Assembly: GCA_001414485.1 (NCBI GenBank)
Contig: LLEY01000027.1
Span: 186,001-250,000 of the forward strand
Reading direction: 5' to 3'
Length of the DNA: 64,000 nt
Origin: Calycina herbarum
Lineage: Eukaryota; Ascomycota; Leotiomycetes; Helotiales; Pezizellaceae
Positions within the stretch are counted from its first letter, which is position 1. Each line of letters begins with the position of its first letter. The notes beneath the pieces are model-generated. The model was given only the letters and a program-made list of their open reading frames with translations, did no database searches and had not been told where the DNA came from. Below, in pieces: positions 57,232 through 64,000 of the stretch. The position numbers and the translations under genes are program-made.

Positions 57232-59754
57232 ATGGATGGTCTTTCGGCAGCTGCTAGCGGTATTGTTGAAGAAACACTCCTATGTTGGCTTAGCTAACGA
57301 GATGAACTGTAGGCATCGCCGTTGTTTCTCTCGCACTGCAACTTGCGGACGGATTTATCAAACTGTACGATTTCTGGGGCACCGTTCAAGATGCGCCCCA
57401 CGAGGTCCATGAAGTTCTAGTAGATTTGAAACTTCTGTCAAAGATACTCGATGAGTTGGTTAAAAGAAATGATCCCAGTCCCCATGTGAAGGATGTTTTG
57501 GAGCACTGTGATACCAAAGTTGAGGTGAGGCATTTGAAATGTGCTACCGACCCACAGCTGATGTTTTCGAGGTGCTCCTAAGCATTGTCAGAGAATTCGA
57601 ACCGAACTTCAGTACACATAGCGGTCATGTTAGACTGTGGAAGTCCTTCAAAGCAGCGCGCAAGAAGCAAAAGCTGAAAAGATTTCGCGACTCCCTCCAA
57701 GAGACGTAGACTACTCTATTACTCGCCTTAATGCCACACTTGTAGGTCCAGCTTGGAATTTTGAAGGGGAAATTACTTACGATCCTTTAGTCCAATGCCT
57801 CCAGCTTACGTGGAGGAAGATGTATCGTCTGGGCTGAAGAAGTCGGAGTTCACATCGAGTGTCGAAGAGATAGTTGACGAGGACCCTCCGGAATATTCGA
57901 AAGCCACGAAAATTGCGTACAAGAAATCTGCTGCTGGATTTTCGGAAGAAGTCCAAACCTCCATCGGAAATGCATTCCAGTTAGCGGCAGAAAGTTATTT
58001 CAAAGGTGGAGCTTTCGAGAAGGCAATGACTGATACTATACATCGAGTTGCGAGCATACAGACAACCTATCATTATGGCGGCGATAAAAAGGAGTCAAGT
58101 TCAGACGAAGAAGATATCCCGGAAGCAATAGCTCGTAAAGCTTCAGCCACTAACCTTATCCAGGGCAGACGTGGAAGTCAGTCGCGAATCTGCCATCGAA
58201 CTTCAGCAACAGACACTCTTTTTGGTACGATTTGGCTGAGGACGACGACCGTACAAGTTAATGCACGCTCAAGCAAGAATGTTGATATTGTTTCCTCATT
58301 CACGTTTTTAAGGCTGGACACCATTACATGTAAGCGGGGAAACTACCCTTGCTTTACTTCATAACTCTTCACTCCCAAGTGAACAATTTTCTGACTGGCA
58401 TAGTTCGCTGCGGTTGCAGAGTCAGAGAGCAACATTGATATCTGCGAGCTCTTGATATCCGAAGGAGCGGACAAGACTGCACTGGCGTTTGAAGGACCTT
58501 CTGAAAATGCTCTGTGAGTTTATTACTATAAGATCCCGACTTTTGTTGGACTAAAACTAAATTCTCAATCACTTCAGATCTCCTGTCACCATATTCAGTG
58601 CCACAACTAAAAGAAGGCCAGCCGACATGAAGATCAAGATGCCCCGTCTGTTCGAGGACTGCATCGACATGTCAGAGCCGAACAGCGAGGGATGGACATT
58701 GGTTGAAGATCTTGTCAACTCCTTCAACCAAGAGAGCGTTCCCGTGACCTCCAACACCATATCATGGTTCTTCCAAGCCATCAAAACAGAATCAATGGTG
58801 GGATTTGGTCCCAGAACTGTATGGCATGGCCTACAGCATGCTCTTCGTTCCTTTATTGATATGGAACATCAGAAAATGGTTGTGAAAACCCAACTAGACC
58901 AACTTGTGGATAGCAACTTCTCAACATCGTACGGTATGGCTATTGCATATTGGGTAGTACTCCGGGTTGTGGTAAAGAAACTACTCAAGCTTTTGCTAGC
59001 CGCAGGATCAATCCTACATATCGAAGGTTATGACTATGACCATGACACGGAAGTTGATCCAACTATACTTGCGAAGCAATTGCCTATTGTATACGATACC
59101 TGGTGCAAGAACTTCATGAGCAGTCTGGAACAGTTTGACGACGTTATAAAATCGGAATTTGAGAATACACTGGAAATTGCCGGGTGGTCGCAGGAGACAT
59201 TCCAAGCCTTGAGTTCTAGCAGACAAGAGTGTGAGAAAACACAACATTCAAACTGCCAGAGAAAATGTTCGGTCTGTGGAGACTGCTACGATATGCTTCG
59301 TTTTGGCTTGGTCGACCCTCGATGGATTGCTTTTAGCGAATGCGTGAGTGTGAATCACAGGTTGAGTTGTTACTGTCAGGATTTTCTCGAAACTCAAGGT
59401 TTCAAATACCAGGACTTTTCATCAGAACAAGAGAGTTCCGAATCAGGAAGCGATCTTTTTCATGACGCAGACTCAAACCAAGAGACCCAGGAGAGTGATG
59501 GAGACGAGAGAGTGTGGATGTCTGAATGCGAGAAACTGGTTGGAAGAGCAGAGACTGCCAGGGGAAAAAACCCATTCCCTGATCTTGCTATCCAACTTTA
59601 TCGCACGCAAGCTCGAATATGGCTTGGAGATTATGATCCAGGGGAATTGTTTTGTGGAACGTGCTTTTTGAGAAAGGAGGGATATATTGGAGATGATGCG
59701 AAGCATGATGGGGGGTTTCTGGCGTCGACAATGCCTGCGTCGTTTAATCGTTGA
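57232..59754 (+). pseudogene. Large fungal N-domain/ankyrin-type protein gene with several lesions
   Basis: Reconstructed exons: 57232-57259, 57313-57524, 57572-57741, 57791-58329, 58404-58513 and 58578-59754. The start MDGLSAAASGIAVVSLALQLADGFIKLYDFW is the N-terminal helical domain of fungal NLR-like and ankyrin proteins. Lesions: TAG at 57707-57709 (RDSLQET, stop, TTLLLAL); around 58160-58225 the family-like reading (ESAIELQQQTLF) lies in a different frame from its flanks, next to a five-T run; at about 58310 the frame changes between SSFTFL and GWTPLHFAAVAES, where related proteins usually have a longer segment, which suggests an internal deletion. The last exon is intact from the splice at 58578 (SPVTIFSATTKRRPADMKIKM..) and has a cysteine-rich patch (CSVCGDCYDM) and an acidic stretch. 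A shorter protein from 58627 could still be made. Confidence 0.7.
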
Positions 59755-60556
59755 TTCAATAAGCACCATATGTTTGCTTTATTAATGAGCTGAATTTGGA
59801 CTTCGATATTTGAACTCATGTACTCTACAGTACCCTCCAGATCATAAGTTCAGCAAGCCCCGCCTACGGTTCCGGGAAGTGTTTGTTACTCACTTGCTCG
59901 CCACTCGCCTAACATCCATTCTTAACGAACCACTCCTCGTTCTAAATTGCCTCTATTTTGGCGAAGTAAAAACTACCTTAACCAAATCTAACCTGCTTCG
60001 GAAATTTAATCGACTTACTTTTATCTTGTTTTAGAAGGGTATTGTAGTATGATTTTATCTAAGTGATCCAGTTCTGATTGTAATTGTGGTCAGGTCGCCA
60101 CCCACACAGTCCGGAAGAAACCTCAACAGATGGAATGTCTATTTTATCTATTCTTGGAACACAAATTACCATATTTGTACTATTTATCAGAGCAGCTCAT
60201 CCGTATTTCACTCAGATCTTAGGATGACGTCATCCCTTGGCGCCAATTTTACAGTACGCCCAAAGGACATTCAATACCAACACGTCTTTGTCTAGACACT
60301 CAAGAAAAGTTTCCTACCACCTTGAATTCTATATTCTATCTTCTACCTCGCTCATTCATTTTTGAAAGCAACAATTCTACTTAACGTCAACCTTTTTTTC
60401 AGCCGCCAAGGTTAACAAGGTACAGGAATAAGCCGATCGGTTTCAGTAGCGTCGCCAACACGACAACAACATTCCATCTGATTTTCATCTCTTTTTCACT
60501 CAACACACAATCAATCATTTCCATCTCATATCTCATAAATTGCAGATTTAGCAATC
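59755..60556. other. Intergenic, promoter side of rtg2
   Basis: About 800 bp without supported gene. The last 200 bp are pyrimidine- and CAA-rich leader sequence. Confidence 0.45.
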
Positions 60557-62396
60557 ATGGGAGGTGGACCAGATTATCCCTCTCGAGAGGAGGAAATTGC
60601 CGGCAACAGCAACGACAATGATCATCTATGGGGCATCGTAGACATGGGCAGGTATATCACCCCTCAATTAACACTCAATTCCCATCTAACTCTCTCTTCC
60701 CAGCAATGGCATCCGTCTCTCCGTCACGAATCTGGAGCCACCAACTTCCCGCATCTTACCTACACTCGTGTCCTACAGACTAGATGTCAGTCTCTATTCA
60801 GCCCAATACGACGAAGAGACCGGTGAAAGAATACCCATTCCCCAAGATGTAATCGATACGATTATCGCCGGACTCTTTCGTTTCCAGGTTATTTGCAACG
60901 ATTTAAAGGTTCCGAAGAAGCAGATTCGTGTTATTGCAACGGAGGCTACACGTACAGCCGTCAATTCGGACGAGTATCGGAAGGCTATCAAGAAAGCTAC
61001 TGGTCTCACTGTTGAGATGTTAGGGAAAGAAGAGGAGGGATATGTTGGAGCCCTTGGAGTTGCGAGTGGTTTCTCGAATGTCAGTGGTATCGTCATGGAT
61101 TTGGGTGGTGGTTCGACTCAAATCACGTGGATGATATCTCGCGATGGGAAAGTCCAAGTTAGTCCTAAGGGGTCTGTCAGTTTTCCTTATGGGGCTGCGG
61201 CTTTGACAAAGAAGTTGGAAGATTTGAGGAAGGGAAAGAGTGATGCAGAAGGCGATGATGCAGTTGCAAAACTACGAGAAGAAATGGAGGCCAATTTCGC
61301 TCGTGCGTATGAGCAATTGGAGATCCCAGAGGAGATGATCGAACGCGCCAAGTCTGAAGGAGGCTTCCCGTTGTATCTCTCTGGTGGTGGATTTAGGGGA
61401 TGGGGATATTTGCTGCTTTATATGAACCAGATAAAGGGTCACCACTATCCGATCAGTCTCATAAACGGATATACGGCAAGCAAAAAGAAATTCGAAGACG
61501 TCGAAACGCTGAAGAAGGTAGCTCGTGAAGCAGAAGATATATTCCGAGTTTCGGATCGCCGTCGTGCTCAAGTACCAGCAGTCGCATTTCTGGTAAATGT
61601 GCTCTCAAAAGCACTACCTCACGGCATCAAAGAGGCACATTTCTGTCAAGGTGGTGTTCGCGAGGGTGTGTTATTCAGACAAATGGGCCAGTCCATAAGA
61701 GACGATGACCCTCTAGAAGTCGGAACATCCAGATACGCCCGCGAGTCCGCTGATGCCATGAGCAAACTGATTCTCAACGCCATTCCAGAAGACTCGAAGA
61801 ATGGCGGAAGGAAATTCCCAAATTCCATCAGCAAGCATGTTGTTCATGCGTTTGCCAATGTTCTATACGTACATGCTCCGATGTCAAAAGAGACAGCTTC
61901 TACAGCAGCGTTATATTGCACCAGCACAGGGTTCATGTCTGGGATCCATGGAGTTTCGCACTCGGATCGGGCACTACTTGCATTGATGCTCGAAGCTCGT
62001 TATGAAGGAGAACTACCCCCACGCGAAATCAACTTTAAAATCAGTCTCCAAAACATCCTGACGCCCGAAGAAGTATGGTGGACACGATACCTAGGAGAGG
62101 TAGGACAACTCATCGCATCTATCCACCCAGCCGGTGTGATTGATGAGAAGAAACCTCGTCTTAAAATTGACGCTGAATGGGCAAGTGGCTTTGGAAAGGA
62201 TGATGATAAGGAGGGGTTGAGATTGATCATTTCAATTGAAAAGGTTAAAAAGGATCCGATGATGTTGAGGGAGACTTTAGAGGGACTTACACGAGAAATC
62301 AAAAAGGTTGGGAAAAAGAAGAACTGGATTGGGGGTAAGGAGGGGTGGGGAATGGCCATTGATTTTGAGATCAAGGAGGTTAAGAAGCTTACTTGA
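60557..62396 (+). CDS. rtg2: Retrograde regulation protein 2, Ppx/GppA phosphatase family
   Basis: Two exons, 60557-60651 and 60704-62396, giving 595 residues; the 52-bp intron has a CTAAC branch site. The ASKHA ATPase-like fold is shown by phosphate-1 DMGSNGIRLSV (split by the intron, AG+C), then IRVIATEATRTAVNSDEYRKAI, phosphate-2 GIVMDLGGGSTQITWM, and FPLYLSGGGFRGWGYLLL. The C-terminal half has the extended region typical of yeast Rtg2 (VAFLVNVLSKALPHGIKEAHFCQGGVREGVLF). Rtg2 senses mitochondrial dysfunction and nitrogen state and releases the Rtg1/Rtg3 transcription factors in yeast. The whole protein reads without interruption. Assignment to the Rtg2 rather than the exopolyphosphatase branch rests on length and the C-terminal blocks. 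Confidence 0.9.
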
Positions 62397-63079
62397 TTGT
62401 GATATTTCGGAAGGGACAAGGATTAGGGGGGTATTAAAAAAAGGCGTTTTGGAAATTGATTTTAGTCCAATGGACCAGTTCTTGTTGCGGGAATTCTTGA
62501 AACCCTTGGTCCCTCGTCGACCAAAACAAGAGGGTCAAGGTCCAAGTCTACATCGCGGTCGCTCGAGGTTGCTCCTTCCCCGACACCACAACTTCTTAGC
62601 CCTAAACGAAAAATGTAAAAATAGAACGAAAATCTTGGGAGATATATCAATTGTTAATTAGCCTCTATCTCGAAGCTTGTAGTCTTTTGAGTTGTGATTG
62701 AGTTGGAAATTTGCCCTAGAAATACTTGCACAAGTTCAACCGTTGTACGAGAGTATAAAAACAATCATCAGATTCTCCTTCTAGATCGTTTAATATTTAT
62801 TTCATATTTTTGCAATTTAATAAACGTATAAGAGAGCGTGGTAAAGGTGAGTACTGGCGACGGAATCTAAGAGACTCTCACACACAGCGAGGGTGTCACG
62901 AGACAGCCCTTTAAGAAGCTGTGGCGTGTGATTGGCGAAACGAGGGGAAGCGCGATAAGATCCCTTGGCGCGAAATTATTTCTAGCACTCGACTCTCAAA
63001 ACCCACCATCACTGTACCTCCTCCCCCATCCAACTTAAGATTGAACACGAACTCGACTTCTGATTCGCGACCGCCAAAC
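62397..63079. other. Gap between rtg2 and DUF2462 gene
   Basis: About 680 bp: rtg2 3' UTR and the promoter of the next gene. No gene seen. Confidence 0.45.
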
Positions 63080-63487
63080 ATGGCGCAAGGAACCATAAAA
63101 GCCAACTCCAAATCCACCGTCCCAACCGCAAAATCCACTGGGCGACGACAAACCGTTCTCGGTCCCAAGAAGGGAGCAAGGACAATTGCGCCACGGAACA
63201 AAACTCTAGTTCGAAATGCGAAGATGACCAAGGTTTGCCTCCCTTCCACCCATCCGCGGGCCGGGCTCTCTTCTTTGTTTGATTGCGGGAATGCGGCTAA
63301 CTTTTTGGAATAGAAACACTCTGCGGGTCTCACAGCGATGACAGAACGAACTCTCGGTGCTAAGGCCGGACATTTGGAGTTGTTGAAGGGAGGAAAGAAG
63401 AATAAGGATGGGCCGAAGGAGGCGAAGGGGAAGGATGGGAAGCCGGTTCCTGAGGCGGCGAAGGGAGGAACTAAGAAGTTTGGTTGA
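63080..63487 (+). CDS. DUF2462 (UPF0390) small basic protein
   Basis: Two exons, 63080-63232 and 63314-63487, giving 108 residues. The 81-bp intron has a GCTAACT branch site. The start [43 protein letters not shown] and the second-exon opening [29 protein letters not shown] follow the family pattern: MAQG...K, KKG.R.IAPK, then a short helix with an AxAGHLE-like block. The tail is lysine/glycine-rich. Family members are small, highly basic, probably nucleolar proteins; function is not established. Without splicing the frame ends at 63313, so the intron is needed for the conserved second half. Confidence 0.8.
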
Positions 63488-64000
63488 GCGGGGGAGACGG
63501 GGAAATATTGTGGAAGGAATACCAATTTTTGCTGGGTATTGGGGACGTTGGTTGTTGTGGGGGGGGGGGGGGGGGGGAAGAAGGGGTGGGGAGGCAGAAC
63601 GACCTGGTGGGACAGTATGGCGATGGGATGGTTAGGCGTTCAGTATGATACCCACGATTATATGGATGGAAAAACCATGTTTGCAAACGAAAATGTTGTT
63701 GGATCACATCAATTTCGGTCACAAATGGATCTAGAGTGTTCGTCTCTGGGATGGCAATGAATTAATCTGTGCTTTTGTATATATAATACCATGAGAAATT
63801 CCTAGGCATATATCTACGGAGTGAGAAAAAGATTACAAGAATGGAAACAAAGAGCTTCTCGAAGTTTCATGGTGGAGAAGCTTTTCAAAGCATGAAGTAA
63901 CAAAGAATGTGGTATAACTCATTTTTAAAAGCTCTAATGATTTTTTATATTCAAATATAGTTAACAGGGTGCTGAGGAAGACTAATCACTAAAATTCTTA
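63488..64000. other. Right-edge flank, contains a 19-G run
   Basis: 3' flank of the DUF2462 gene. A homopolymer of 19 G occupies 63559-63577 within a G-rich stretch. The rest is AT-rich, with no gene seen before the edge. Confidence 0.5.

Noticed and set aside
58136..58164. 29-bp GT..AG stretch with a CTAAC that would fix the frame in the ankyrin-type gene
   Set aside because: Its removal restores the family-like ESAIELQQQTLF frame, but it is shorter than any plausible fungal intron and the frame breaks again at the T-run.

Overview
The window is nuclear DNA of a filamentous ascomycete (Pezizomycotina). The genes are interrupted by short GT..AG introns of about 48 to 105 bp, often with a CTAAC-type branch site before the acceptor. 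The protein set is fungal: cytosolic TrpRS, Ups1/PRELI, an antizyme, Mpe1, Rtg2, a secreted GH114 enzyme, a GMC oxidoreductase and a DUF6604 protein. Gene style suggests Leotiomycetes (a Helotiales/Sclerotiniaceae-like fungus), but that is inference and I cannot name the species.

Left part (1-23 kb). A decayed multi-frame coding region lies at the left edge, followed by a GH114 secreted hydrolase (-). Next come an acidic gene fragment and a small membrane-protein remnant. A divergent pair follows: Ups1-like lipid transfer protein (-) and cytosolic TrpRS (+). A degenerate minisatellite comes next. An FHA-kinase (-) carries an inverted repeat in its long first intron and sits opposite a small two-exon gene (+). 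A kinase relic, a MITE-like element, an eight-exon secreted GMC oxidoreductase (+) and a deaminase-fold protein with a long coiled-coil insertion (-) complete this part.

Middle (23-46 kb). A tandem array of about 190-bp units starts at 23.4 kb and fades into diverged copies. Then come a nine-exon amino-acid permease (-), the ornithine decarboxylase antizyme (-) with a clear +1 programmed frameshift at CCC-TGA, a Yippee-family protein (+) and several small ORFs. About 5.9 kb with almost no recognisable coding follows.

Right part (46-64 kb). A second copy of the small membrane protein and the cleavage/polyadenylation factor Mpe1 (-) come first, then two adjacent small coiled-coil ORFs. Two large lineage-expanded-type genes carry disabling lesions: a DUF6604 gene with an in-frame TGA, and an ankyrin-type gene with a TAG, an internal deletion and frame changes. 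Rtg2 (+) and a DUF2462 small basic protein (+) end the window.

The housekeeping genes read cleanly through every splice junction. The breaks in the accessory genes are therefore unlikely to be general sequencing noise, although homopolymer runs (13 C at 21175, 19 G at 63559) are local suspects. The strongest biology is the antizyme recoding site. The least explained structure is the 190-bp array.
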